From assembly GCA_012295275.1 (NCBI GenBank), contig CM022671.1, forward strand, positions 8,474,386-8,538,385: DNA of 64,000 nucleotides. Direction: 5' to 3'. The position numbers were made by a program, and so were the translations under genes. This stretch comes from Chrysomallon squamiferum. Lineage: Eukaryota > Mollusca > Gastropoda > Neomphalida > Peltospiridae. This document shows, piece by piece, positions 36,249-49,207 of the stretch. Position 1 is the first letter of the stretch; each line of letters starts with the position of its first letter. Below the pieces are notes generated by a model. That model saw nothing but the letters and a program-made list of their open reading frames with translations, ran no database searches and was not told where the DNA came from.

Positions 36249-39011
36249 CTTTCATACATACATATACATATTATTCTTTTTATTTTATTTTTAATATTTT
36301 ATCGTGTCTTCAAATTACATAGCAATCTCTTATTATGAGAAGGTGTTTTTAACCAACGTAATTACAAACTTTGAGTACATTCAAAGAATGTGTACTTAGT
36401 GATGTACATTATACTCTTTTTATTTACTCACATAGCCAACTGTATAGCTACCCAGTAACCTACCTACATGCCTATAAACTTACTTGCATGCAGATATACC
36501 CTGATATACACATACACTCACAGATATATACACACATACACAGAATCATACACACATGCATATCTCTGAAACCTTCCAAAGAGATTGTTTTATTTCGTAT
36601 GTCCTCAGGCTCTAAAGTCGGGGACCCTCCGCCCGCCAACTGAACACTTGGACACCAATTATTACGTTAACTTCGTTGTTTTTTCTTTAAACTTCCAGAC
36701 CAAAGGAGCCTTGCTTCCTGACATACCTTTTTGGAATTGAGAGAGACAGTGTGAGTGTGTATGTATACGCTTTGAAATTAGACACTGAAACAATAATTAT
36801 GGTAAATATTGCTATCACAATATAACTTTTATATATTATTTTATTTTATTTTATAATGTAGTTAATATGGTTATTTGTACATTAAGTCTGTACTATTATT
36901 GAAGTCTTTACGGGCGAATTACAAACACAAAAATTGCTATCTAATCAAGTGAAAACGATATCTTGATCACGTTCTTCTTCACGTTAGTGTGAATCACGTT
37001 TACATTGAAATTTGAGATCTTGTTTTATTGACTATCACCAATACAGATGACATCAGATTTATGAGCTAGGATTTTTCAAACAAGAAAACATCAGAGCAGG
37101 AAGACATTTTGTACACTACACCCTAAGATCGGTGCGAAACACAATACAAAATTATAAATGATGAACACTTCACACTTAAACATAATTTCTCATAATAATT
37201 AAACATGTTTTTGGTAACTGTGTTATTAATCATCAGAGTATATAACTTAAATTAAAAGGTGTTTTTTCTAATAATTTAATATATTTATTTATTTCCGTAT
37301 TTATTAGAATTTTTTTAATTTATTTATAAATTCGTATACTATCCTGTATGTGTGTGTGTGTTTGTGTCAGTTGGTGGTTATTAGGTACAAGCCCGAGTCC
37401 TCATTTCTTTCTTTCTTTATTTATTTTTTAATTTTTTTTTTTACTTCTCTGAGGAAATCACATACCACGGCCTTTGTAAAACAGTTATTTCTCATAATAA
37501 TTAAACATGTTTCTAGTAACTGTGTTATTAAACATCAGAGTATATAACTTAATTAAAAGTTTTCTTTTATTAATTAATTTAATATATTTATTTATTAACG
37601 TATTTATTAGAATTTTGTTTATTTATTTATGATTCGTAAACTGTCATATATGTGTGTGGATGTGTGTGTGTGTTTTAGTGGTTACTAGGTACAAGACCAA
37701 GCCCTACTTTCTTTTCATTTTTTTTTTTTTTACTTCTCAGAGAAAATCACATACTTTGTAAAACTAGTTATTTATTTTATTTTATAATATAGTATATTCT
37801 AATATGCTATGGGTATCTGATGGAACGATGCCATGACTTCAAATTTGCTAAAAATATTTGAGACGGAAATAATGACTCTAATGAAACTGGGTAATCAAGT
37901 AAAACTATATTTCGACAATCTAATAGACAACATTCTCAGTGAAATCTGAGATAAAATATTTTTTCATATATTCCAGAAGACCCCTCAGGTCTTAATGCAG
38001 AACAGAAATAATCAATTGATTTGGACTACAGCAACACAGTTCTAACAACAGATGTAGATAGTGATCTCTGAAACCTTCAAAAGAGACCGTTTTATTTCAT
38101 ATGTCCTTAGGATCAGCATGTAATTTTATACTGGTGTAAAGACAGATAATTACTACATACAGCGTCCTTTTTTGTTCTGTGAATTGTTTCATGGAAACCG
38201 GATTGGAAAATGCACCAAACCCAGATTCACGATTTAAAAATAATAATAATACTCATTTTGGGTTTATTTTTGTTATAGTAAAGATTCGAGGATTTGGCGT
38301 CTTTCCAATTTTTTTTTTTTTGTCCCGCTGTGTTTAAAAAAAAAGATCTAGTTACGGCCATGCTGTTACCGGTTTGAGTATCACTGCATTCATTACAGAA
38401 CAATGACTGAACAACACGTAGACCTCATTTTCAGTTTAATATTTTATTCTTGTCTGATTAACACTACACTGTTTATTAAAGATATGTTACATTGTTTTGT
38501 CTTCATTAGCAAAAAGAGATCTTTTGTCTGCACCTTTTCATAGATAGGAAGACTCAGCATACACACGATCCTGACCCGGTCCTGGAACTTTGAAATCGTG
38601 CGAAGAAAAGAGATTAAACCATTGGTCTGGAATTTGTGAATACAGTGGGACCTCGGGTTACGAAGTTTATTCATTGCAGAACTCGGTTCGTAAACAGAAT
38701 TGTACGTAAATCGAAGCTCATGTTTTGCAGTTAATTATTTCGTAACCTCTACTGTGATACGCTTATACTTTCCACCAGCATTAACGATTTCAGTTTTAGC
38801 TGTCTTGGGCGCCATATTGGATAGGGTATAATAAAAAAATATACACATATAAGCAGCAACACTTTAAAAAATGCGAGCGCACAATATCAATGCAAAAGCT
38901 ATTTTGCTGCAACTGCGTCTCGAAGACTAAAGTCCCTAATTCATGATATACTTGCTGTAGGGCAGACCTATAATCCTTACCTTTGCCTCTGTTTTAAAAA
39001 TTATACTCTAA
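34174..39011. other. 5' flank of copy 4, reaching inverted pseudogene copy 5
   Basis: Bases 34174-34560 are the proximal flank shared with other copies; the 'ctacag' acceptor-like site just before E1 is present. Bases 34730-35120 match, inverted, 2480-2880. Bases 35290-35560 are the GC-richer block (E-box core at 35398-35403). Bases 35660-36130 match, inverted, 13400-13830. A (CA)n tract lies at 36197-36243. Bases 36300-36720 match, inverted, 1030-1500. Bases 37740-38240 match, inverted, 11340-11960. Bases 38440-38640 are proximal 5' flank in plus orientation that should lead to E1 of copy 5, but are cut by a transposon-like end at 38644. No gene seen. Confidence 0.65.
38644..38756. mobile_element. 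Short pogo/Tigger-like element (MITE)
   Basis: The left end reads 'cagtgggacctcgggttacg' directly after TA. The right end reads 'tcgtaacctctactg', an imperfect reverse complement of it. Such ends with TA target sites are typical of Tigger/pogo-derived non-autonomous elements. It is about 113 bases long with no coding capacity. It sits at the point where the conserved 5' flank of pseudogene copy 5 ends, inside 'gtgaata|cag' which in copy 3 reads 'gtgaatatacag'. The target-site duplication on the right is not clear. Confidence 0.45.
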
Positions 39012-39587
39012 AACTGCAGGTTCGGCATCGATATCCTACTTCAACCCACGTGTAGCTGAGAAGCACGAATAATGATTGATATGCAATATACACTAACAAA
39101 GCCATCGATGTCCAAACTTGATGACAGTACAAACGAGCAATGTTAGATATTGTGGCCAGTACAATCTAACTGACTAAAATACATTTACACTGGTTCAGCC
39201 ATGATGTCTTATTACGAAGAATTCACTAGAAAACAAACATCCAGAATAATTACTTCACAGCAGAGAATTTCCAGCACCTGTTCAAGTGATGTATACGGAA
39301 GGAATTTCTCCACATACTTGATGCTATTGGTATGTTGTTGTTTTTATTGTAAAATTAACATAGTTGTGCAAATATTTCTATTTTATTAACATTTTATTAA
39401 TAATTCATACATATTTACTTTTATATGTGTTTTTAAAAAATTCAAATTTCAACGTCATGGTATTTGTCACTCTTTTATCTTTAATGTTAGTTTATTTCAT
39501 AGAATTATCTTTTAACAGTTATGTATTATAATACTGTTGTATTACGCTGTTTTTTTCAAGGATGCAATTTTACATTTTTTCTTCTCG

Positions 39588-39626
<39 letters not shown>

Positions 39627-41063
39627 CTTTATTTATTTATTTATTATTATTATTATTACTGCTGTTGTTGTTTATTGTTGTTTTTATTATTATTATTTCT
39701 TGCTTTTCCATCTTTTAATTTTATTTCCTTTTAAACACTCTACTGGGTCTTCTCTTTCTTGTTGTTTTTACAAAGTGAAACGTTTACTAGAAATGATATA
39801 CTTCTTATACAGATAGAGAGATAAATAGATATTTGAACTGCTGTGTTTTGGGTGTGTTTTTATTGTTTGTTTGTTGTTGTTTGTTTTGTTTCTTTTGATG
39901 ACGGTATTTATTATCGAGGATGGCGACATCTTATTTTCTGTGTTACTTCAATATACTTATTTAGAAATATATATACATATATATTTCTAAAGAAAAAAAG
40001 AATTATCACAAAAATAATAAGTGATAAACATTTCTGTGCGTTATATTTCCTCTTTTCATATTTTGGAAATAAAATATACAAAACAGATTTGTGTTACAGA
40101 AAAGGTGACTGCAAGTTTCTCAGACAACAACACATCGCTAACTGGAACAGAAGTTTATTTACTGAATACAGAATACCCCGGTCTCATGAATGTCAACAAC
40201 TGTTTACAAGAGTGCACAGTGTCTACGTCATTCGACACCAACATCACCATCACAGCCATACAGATGTCACTGCACATTTCGAAAGAATGTCTGCAAGGAC
40301 TTGAAATCAATGATGAGAGCGACACGAGAAATATCACCTGCAGTAACAACACTGGATATAACATAACACAAATATATCAGAGTTCTACTAATTTTATTAA
40401 ACTGAGACTTAATAATGTACAAATAAATGGTGGAGAAATATGGGTACAGATAAATGGTAATAAATTATTTTGTTAGTCTATGAATTAATTGAATAAATAC
40501 ACTGAATATAACGCACAGACACAGACACACACACACCACACTCACACGCACACAGAGATATATTTATGCAAGCATACCCACTACACACATCTACATAAAA
40601 AACATAGAGTAATACGTTTCAGCAAACATGTAAGTTTATATATATATGTGTTCGTATTACTGCAGACTATATGTGTTAGAAAACACATAAGTTTATATAT
40701 ATAAGTGTTCGTATTACTGCAGAGTATGTATGTTAGAAAACATATAAGTTTATATATGTGAGTTATCGTATTACTGCTTATTACGTGTGTTAGTTAACAT
40801 ATACATTTATATAAATTTATAGAAGTGAGTGTTCGTTATACTGGAAATTACATCTCTTTGCAAACAGGTGAGTTTATATACGTGAGTGTTGGTATTACTG
40901 CACACTACGTGTGCTAGCAAAAACATAAATGTATGGTCTGGGCTCTTTTCCATATTCTCTTGAATAACGTTACAACAACCCCTGGTATTAACCTAACCCT
41001 GACGTGTGGTGTCTTGTGCCAGGTGTTAGATTACCTCCATTAGTTGGTGTTAACGTAGAAGGA
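39012..41063 (+). pseudogene. Copy 5: decayed family member, inverted upstream of copy 4
   Basis: Recognisable: a degenerate E2 (39012-39329) with indels, early stops and a deletion removing the last codons before the donor; a well-preserved E3 (40100-40456, four codons longer than usual by an insertion giving HISKE before CLQ, still in frame); a partial E4 (about 40971-41018) whose acceptor is changed from CGTAG to CGTTAC; and a scrap of E6 (about 41022-41063) fused directly to E4. E1 is missing and E5 deleted. E3 alone is still open, so the break-up may be recent or E3 kept similar by conversion from intact copies. Bases 41020-41100 match, inverted, 8925-9000 of copy 2. Confidence 0.87.
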
Positions 41064-41814
41064 AGTAAGACGTATTTGGTTTCTTTGTTTGTTTGTTTGT
41101 TTGTTATTTGTAGGGGAAAAAAATTATTTCTCTTGTCAAATGTATGTGAATAATTTTATTAAACAGTCTAGTAAAATAACGAAAGCACAGTCTTTTATGA
41201 CATTATGTTTAATCGCATTATTTGGACAACTGATATATGAATAATTTACGACAGCTCGCTGTTAGCGGTTACTAATAAGTGTGTGTTATTCACAGATGTT
41301 CTTTTTATAATCATATTGTTGAAATTGCTTAGAATATTTCTATGTATGTACAGTTTGACTGAGATACTGTATATTATGGTAAATAATTGTACCTGTCATA
41401 CTTAACAGTTGAACTATGATAAGCGTGGTAACAGTAAAAAGTTATATATGTTGATAATTCAAATAGAAAAATGAGGGAGACTACAAATCATTGCACTTAC
41501 ATATACACATACACACACACGCACACGCACATATATAATTTATTTATTTATTTAAATTTAAAGAATGAAAAATCGTCTGTATCTTTAGAAATAATTAGTT
41601 CCTCTCTGTCTACATAAGAGCGATACGAAACATATTTTAACAAGAGAAGTGATTCACCTTATACGAGTAATCCTGTCTGCATCTCTCATTTTGATGAAAA
41701 GAAGAACCTCTTTGTACAAAAGTAGAATTAAAAACTGTGTTAACACAGCAGATCAAACTCAACAATAACAAATATAATACAACTTAGTCCTATATATTTT
41801 CCTAACTGAAACTT

Positions 41815-41851
<37 letters not shown>

Positions 41852-42432
41852 CAACAACAAGTATGTTAACACGGCATATCGAACTGTATAATAAATAAAG
41901 TATATCTAGACTTATATATTCTTCTAATAAAACTGTTTTGCTAACTAGAGCACTACTGACGTCATACTATGTATATTACAACTACCTCTGCTGCATTTCT
42001 ACTACTATTATCACTATCAATGATACTACTTCTAATACTACTATTATAGAGTTTACTTCTAATTTGTTCTTCCGTAAAAATAACCTGTTATAGCAAAGTA
42101 TCTGCATGAACTGAGCCATCATTAAACTAGGACATTTAAAACTTAATTCGATATAAAAGAGGGTGGTGTTTTTATTCATGTTCTGTCTCTCTTTCTCGAT
42201 CTAATTTTCTAGTTTGTTCCTTTCTTTCCCTTTCTTTCTTTCTTTGTTTCTTTTTGTTGTTGTTGTTGTTCTTTTTTCTTGCTATTTTAAAGTATTTAAC
42301 TACTTAAATGTTTTACCAGAGAAATATTTTAAATGTTTTCTATCTGTAATCTGCAAAATTTTCCAATGATCACCCTGCAGTCTTAATCAAACCTTCTCTC
42401 CACGAGCTTGTAATTACCACGTCCAGTTCTGG

Positions 42433-42837
42433 GTGATGACATTTCCAGCTTCACCGCTCTTACAAATTACGGAGGTCCCGATTGTCGTTCACAGAGAGTT
42501 AAACCAATCGATAAAAGAAAGTAAAAAAAAAAAAAAAAGGAGTTCGATAAAATATTTGTTGCTACAGTCTCGCCGAATCTCGAGGCCACGAGATCAACGT
42601 GTAAAAACTCCCGCCCTCGCTCAGGCGTTTCTTTCATTTGTTGAAGATAATACTGCAGAAGAGTTCTCTTGTCATTATGTTCAAACCGATCATTTTGAAG
42701 GATTTCAAGTCACTAGTTCTGATTTTTCGCCGCTTGGGTCAAGAGTTTACACTCAACTTTTCACGAAGAGTAATCGCATCCTATTCATACTCGGCTTAAC
42801 TCGCTCTACAGTACTTGTTTCCTCATATTCGAGGTAA
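42433..42837 (+). other. Conserved GC-richer block with an open frame, probably non-coding
   Basis: The open frame ends in a 67-residue stretch (from VEDNTAEE to VLVSSYSR) repeated at 54347-54547. Between the two copies most base differences change the amino acid (F/L, G/R, L/V, S/F), which does not suggest protein constraint. The upstream half differs by a (GA)n insertion at 54211. A degenerate inverted version lies at 21720-21960. Likely an old element or regulatory sequence in the duplicated 3' flank. Confidence 0.35.
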
Positions 42838-43473
42838 TTTTCTTTTCTTGCAAAGGGTTATGGAATGTGTGCATTTTGCTCTAGGTTATAACACTGTATA
42901 AATAGTACTATCTGAAAGTTGTTTATTTGCAGTGTTCCTGTTGTTGTTGTTGTTGTTACTGCTATTATTATTAGTAGTAGTAGTAGTAGTATTTTTATTA
43001 TTATTTTTATTATTGGTGACTTCGTCTACTCAATTTCCTAAGATATATAATATTTAAGAAGAAAAATTAAGTTACAATGTTCTTTGCTATCTTTTCATTT
43101 TCCATCACAATAAAGATATTTCGAGACACAGGTATCTGATTTATTTCATGTCTTTTCCATTGGAGATATTCTCTTTAATCAAGGACATCTTCTATTAAAA
43201 AATAAATAATTAAAGAAGAAGAAGAAAGAAAGAATTAATTCAGAGAATTTAATAATAAATAGTAACAGATGTTGTGGTAACGTATCGGTGTCATTAAGTG
43301 TCATGATTTTACATTCGAAAGCCAGGAATTTTCAGATTCTGAAGTCGTGTAAAACAACCTGTATTAAGTTTCATGAATTTTGTTTCTTATTCTCTCCAGA
43401 TCCTCTCTGTCAGTAGTTTGTTTTTTCATTGTTTTTGTTTTTTTAAATTATTACTATTATTATTATCATTATG

Positions 43474-43512
<39 letters not shown>

Positions 43513-44065
43513 GTTCTTTTACTCATAATTCTCCTTTACTTTAAAAAGATTTCATACCTATCCAGATTCAGTGGTATTTACGAAATAGTTTATCGACCAA
43601 ATGCAAACTCCAGTCTCAATATTTTATCAAATGCATTGCAGAGTTGCATAACAAATCGACAAAATGGACAGATTATTAACTATGACAATATCTGTTAACT
43701 GTCTGATGCTAACCTTATAATCAAATATTTCATTATATGCTGTTAACTCAATATCTGTGAATTTGCCTGTCTTATATATATATATATATATATGACAGGC
43801 AGATAGATAGATAGATAGATAGATATAAGTATAGATAGATAGTTGTAGATATAGATAATGTTATTGTTACCGTTATTATCTCATTTGATGTGAACGTTGG
43901 TTTCTTGTTTGTTTACCTATTACCAAATTCATTTATTTTATTTTATTTCTGCATTATTGTTGTTACTAAATGTTGCCTATTATTTTTTCATTCTTCATTT
44001 TAGTCGTTCCTCCCCTTATAAATAATATTTTCTCATTTTCTCAAAGTTTTATACTACCAAGGTAA

Positions 44066-44166
<101 letters not shown>

Positions 44167-44946
44167 TGAAAAAAGATTATTTAATTAGTCACGTAAGTGA
44201 TATATTTTCTTCATTTAAGAATTGCTGACTTCATATTAAAACGATACGTAAAGTACAGAGCCTTAACACCGCAAGAACGTGAATATCGAAAATCGTGAAC
44301 TGCTGAAAATTAACCATAAAAACAAGTCATAGTAATGTGGCAGTTAAAAAACATTTATATACCGGCGACATAATTCCCGATTCTGATGAAACGATCACGT
44401 GATATCCCAACATGATTCAACATGCCAGGTAATTTTTAAACTGTAATCACTTCCTTAATCTGATAAATGTTATTATTGTCCTTCAGCTATATATTTCATA
44501 CAGTTGTTGAAATACTTTAAAAGAAATGCTTACGTAAATTGACACCTTTATTGCTGAATAATAATCCTGTAAACAGTAGTAATGCATTTGTATCATACAT
44601 TTAAAAAAACAGCAATATCTCATTAATATACTCTAAGTGCATATGCTTGCGTCTATATAAAGTCGGACTCGTTATGAAATATTAAAACAGAAAACAAAAT
44701 TAAACATCACATAAGCTTAGATGAATTAAAACAACAAATAATACAAACGCACCGCAAATATTAATAAAAGTAGTACATAGACATAAATATATATATATAA
44801 CTTATTTTGTTATTTATTTACAGTGGTTATCCATATGTTCATAATTAAAATTCATTTCTCAGAAGTTCTTCATAAATATTTTTCTTTTCTTTGAAGTTGA
44901 ATGCAGTTTGTTTCATGCCTTGATACTAGGTGACAAACCGTTTCAG

Positions 44947-46975
44947 TTACGGTGACTTTATGGGAGGCAATCTATTTCCTGTTTCTGAAGTCAGTGTAGA
45001 AGGTAATCCAACTTCTGCTCTTGAACTTAGTGATGGAGACAATGCATTTCCTGTTCCGGTTGGTGGTAATGTAGGTAATCCAACTTCTGCTCTTGAACTT
45101 AGTGATGGAGACAATGCATTTCCTGTTCCGGTTGGTGGTAATGTAGGTAATCTGTTTCCTGTTCCGGTTGGTGGTAATGTAGGTAATCTATTTCCTGTTC
45201 CGGTTGGTGGTAATGTAGGTAATCTGTTTCCTGTTCCGGTTGGAGGTAATGTAGGTAATCTATTTCCTGTTCCGGTTGGAGGTAATGTAGGTAATCTGTT
45301 TCCTGTTCCGGTTGGTGGTAATGTAGGTAATCTATTTCCTGTTCCGATTGGTGGTAATGTAGGTAATCTGTTTCCTGTTCCGGTTGGTGGTAATGTAGGT
45401 ACTCTATTTCCTGTTCCGGTTGGTGGTAATGTAGGTACTCTATTTCCTGTTCCGGTTGGTGGTATTGTAGGTAATCTATTTCCTGTTCCGATTGGTGGTA
45501 ATAAAGGTAATCTATTTCCTGTTCCGGTTGACGAAGGCAATCTATTGGATGAAGGTGAAGGTGTAGGAAGTCCACTTCTTGTATTTTGGTTATTGTCATG
45601 CACTCCAACCCTCTGAAAAACAATTTTGATAATGATGATGATAAAAGTGATATTTATGTATGTGTGTATTATGTATACACACACATATATATATATATTC
45701 GATGTATGAATGCCTGCCTATTTAACGGATTTCGAATTTAGATACCAATTTGTAGGTTAAATTTTAGGTAAATTTTTTAACTTTCTTTAGACACCTGACC
45801 TTAGGGTATAGAGGAATGCATTTCAGTTTTAGTTTGGTAAAAGGCTTCTTCCATCATTTTAAAAGCCAGGCAACTTCGCGCTTTAAAAAACACTTTGCTA
45901 GTCATTCATTTTATTCAAGCACTAATGGAACTAGTATTATTGAGATGTGTCAGTACCACTTGTTGTCAGTACACTTACTGTCTTTTACTACAAGTAATTC
46001 TTACTTACGTTTTGTTTTCGATTGTGATACCGTATGCAAAACACTGTAACAAGAATAACCACAATGACTATGAGAATTATCATGCCTGCGATGATTCCTG
46101 CCAAAATCCCAGGATCTAAACCAGCCGTCCCATCTGAAATAGTTTAAATGTTTGATTTTCTGACCACGTTTGGAACTGTGAAACGTGTTATATTTATATC
46201 AGTTAAGACAAAAGACACATTCCAAGAAGAAAAGTATTTATATTATGTAGATTTAAAAATGTGTTAAAGCGCGTCGTTAAATAACATACCAATATTAACT
46301 ATAAACTAAAAAACAACTAAACTATAATTCTATGTACAGTCAAGTTATAAATTATACGAGTGAACGCCAAATTATATATATATGAATGATTAGCATGTCA
46401 ATATAAACATATTAATGAATTCACATTGACAGAACACACTTTTATTAATTAATTCTGAAACAAATCATTTTGTGAACGATCAGGTCCAATTTACAATGTA
46501 CAAAACAACAAACAATCAAATCAAATACACAGTTTTAATCATACCTGCGGTGTTTGTAGTAGATGTCTGGCTGGTGCTATCTATAGTAGATGTCTTGGTG
46601 GTGCTATCTATAGTATCTGTGTCGGTGGCATCATCTGTAGTAGATGTCGCGGTGGTAGATGTTCTTTGGATTGTCATGCATGACGTCTGGTTAGTGACAC
46701 CACACGTCAGGGTTAGGACAACACCAGGGGTTGTGGCTACGTTATCCAAGAGAATATGGAAAAGAGTAAAAACCATAAAATTGTATGTTTACTAACACAC
46801 GTAGTCTGCAGTAATACGAAAATTCACTTATATGAATTTATATATACGTATATGTTTGCTAACTCATATATATGCACATATATAAACTTGTATGTTTGCT
46901 AACACACGAAGTGTGCAGTAATAGGAAAACTCACATATATAAATTTATATAAAAGAAAAAGCTAGGACACAGAAT

Positions 46976-47009
<34 letters not shown>

Positions 47010-48073
47010 GTGGTAGTAGCTGCAGTTATAGTAGTAGGAGTAGTAGTAGTAGTAGAAGTAGTAGCAACAGTAGTAGTAATAATAATACTGACGAAGACAA
47101 TAATGATGATAATAATAAGGATTATCATAATAAGAATTATTATATTTATACTAAATACTAATATAGGTGTTTGTACTGTATAGGTATGCACATATATCTC
47201 TGTGTGTGTGTGTGTGTAAGAGTGTGTTACATTCAGTATTTTAATTCAATTAATTCATAGGCTAACAAAGTAATTTATTACCATTTATCTGTATCCATAT
47301 TTTTCCACCATTTATTTTTGCATTATTAAGTCTGAGTTTAATCAAATTTGTAGAACTCTGATATATTTGTGTAATATTATATCCAGTGTTGTTACTGCAG
47401 GTGATATTTGTCACCTCGTTGCCGTCCTCAATTTCAAGTCCTTGCAGACATTGGAATGACAAGTCTATAGCGGTGATGACGATGTTGATGCCGCATGACG
47501 TAGACACTGTGCACTCTTGTAGAGAATTGTTGACATTTATGAGACCGGGATATTCTGTATTCAGTAAATAAACTTCTGTTCCAGTTAGCGATGTGTTGTT
47601 GTCTGAGAAACTTGCAGTCACGTTTTCTGAAACACAAATCTGGTCTTGTACATTTTATTTCCAAATTGCAAAAAGGAAATACAAAACAAAAAATAATATA
47701 ATATAATATAATATAATATAATATAATATAATATAATATAATATAATATAACGCACACAAATATTTAAACGCGCAAATAATATATGCTAGTAACTAATGT
47801 AGGTAATAAAATATCTTTCTGTCTGAATTTACTGACTGGTAAAATAATATTTACATTAATTTCCTTATATTATACACTTTGCTTAAAAAATATTGAAAAT
47901 GTGAAGAATTTAGTTCACTATACTCAGAGGTAAGAGGTACATAATTTCCAGTGAACGTTTCACTACGTAAGAAAAGTAAAAGAAGACCAAGAAGATGTTT
48001 AAAAGGAGTTAAAATTAAAAGATGGAAAAGCAAGAAATAATAATAATAAAAACAACATCTACTACTACTACAA

Positions 48074-48132
<59 letters not shown>

Positions 48133-49207
48133 GTAATAATAATAATAATAATAGTAATAATAATAATAAATAAATAAATAAATAAGCAAAGATAATGGTA
48201 GTAGTAGTAATAACAACAACAATAGTAATATAATAATAATAATAATTAATAATTAATAATAATAATAGTAATAATAATAATAATAATGAAAACCATAATA
48301 ATAGTAAAAGTAGAAGAAAAATGTAAAAATGCATCCTTGAATAAAACATAGCGTAACACCAAAAATATTATAATACCTAACAGATAAAAGATAATTCTAA
48401 GAAATAAGTTAATATTAAAGATTGCACATGGACAGTTACGAAAACGTTGAAAACTGAATTATTTAAAAACTAAGATAAAAGTAAATATGTATAAAATTAT
48501 TAATAAAGTTTTAATAAAACAGAAGTAATAGCCCAACGCTGTGAATTTTGCAGTAAAAACAACAACATACCACTAATACAAAAGTATTCTAGCATCATGT
48601 ACGTGGTGAAATTCCTTCCATATACATCACGTGGACAGCTGCTGGAAATTTCCTGTCGTGCTGCAGGCACAACCTCTGTTTGTTTTCCAGTGAATTCTTC
48701 GTAATAAGACAACACGGATGACCCATTGTAAATGTCTTTACAATCAGATTCATTGAACTGGCAACAGTAATCAAGACTGCTGTTATTTACTGTCATCAAC
48801 TCAGGACATCCTGTGCTCGATGGCTTTGTTAGAGCGTATTCTGTACCAATGACCATTCGTTCTTTATCACCACACATGGGTTTAAGTATGTTATCTCCGG
48901 CAGAACCATGACAGGCAGTTTCGGAGTATAATGTTCCAGGCAAAAGTTCTGTATAAACATGAATATAAAATATATTTTCATAAATATCATTATGCAAGTT
49001 TTCAAGTATGCTTGATATATGTGTCTATGTATCTGTTTGTGTCTCTATATTTTTCTGTATAGACAGAGAAGAAGACTGACAATAAATGAATGAAAATACA
49101 ATTAGCTTTTAATCCATATCGGAATAAAAATTTCCTTGGAACTTACCTGTTTCTGAACATCGCAATGTGGCACCGACAAGAATTACAAAAAACAGCCAAG
49201 ATTCCAT
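44947..49207 (-). CDS. Copy 6: intact family gene with the longest repeat tail, 588 residues
   Basis: Exons on the minus strand: E1 49147-49207, E2 48571-48948, E3 47282-47626, E4 46545-46736, E5 46009-46133, E6 44947-45612. The coding total is 1767 bases, in frame, no internal stop. E1 ends in phase 1 and the E2 acceptor gives Glu (Ala in other copies). Domains: signal peptide 1-17; SUEL-like 24-146 with eight cysteines, starting LLPGTLYSETAC and ending YMMLEYFCIS; CUB-like 147-276 with six or more Asn-X-Ser/Thr sites; Thr/Ser/Asp stalk 277-325; helix 334-359 (GILAGIIAGMIILIVIVVIL) followed by basic RYHNRK, giving the usual N-out type I orientation; tail 368-588 with about 14 LPPTGTGNRLPT units. 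The tail has regular PxxP but no tyrosine and no PDZ-type end. I know of no named family with this exact architecture. This is the best reference model in the window. Confidence 0.88.
45045..45545 (-). repeat. 33-bp coding minisatellite in E6 of copy 6
   Basis: About 14 units of 33 bases coding LPPTGTGNRLPT. There is also a longer nested duplication: the unit with NALSPSLSSRAEVGLPT occurs twice (around 45000-45130). The opposite strand carries a 228-codon frame that follows automatically from the repeat and is rejected as a gene. Confidence 0.92.
47697..47752. repeat. (ATAAT)n array in intron 2 of copy 6
   Basis: Pentanucleotide run just before the E3 acceptor (minus strand), matching the ATATT array of copy 3. 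Confidence 0.92.
48016..48300. repeat. (AAT)n-rich tract in intron 2 of copy 6
   Basis: Long AAT/AGT trinucleotide run with AAC and AAAT interruptions. Its shadow frames give runs of Leu, Tyr or Ile. Confidence 0.93.

Noticed and set aside
42433-42837. 134-residue open frame
   Set aside because: The second copy at 54347-54547 shows mostly amino-acid-changing differences, and the upstream half is interrupted by a (GA)n insertion. No family recognised.
45045-45545. LPPTG matching the bacterial sortase motif LPXTG
   Set aside because: It lies in the repeat tail after the transmembrane helix of a spliced eukaryotic gene; sortase anchoring does not apply.
45009-45612. ITAM/ITIM or PDZ-binding motif in the tails
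   Set aside because: The tail exons have no tyrosine, and the ends (VQTM, IKSP, IRTL) do not fit PDZ ligand classes well.
44930-45616. A 228-residue plus-strand frame (GGNVGNLFPVPV repeats), and its like at 29961-30368
   Set aside because: Antisense of the E6 repeat exon. Frame openness follows from the 33-bp unit, while the minus-strand reading is supported by splice sites and homologous copies.
47434-47640. Second open frame through the first half of E3 in most copies (reading RQQHIANWNRSLFTEYRI)
   Set aside because: It disagrees with the phase of the E2 donor and with the frame continuing to the E3 donor. It persists because the copies are recent duplicates.
48016-48350. Poly-Leu and poly-Tyr open frames in introns (also near 8212, 16000, 33050, 39530 and 60330)
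   Set aside because: All come from trinucleotide (AAT/ATT) repeats in intron 2 or in the flanks.
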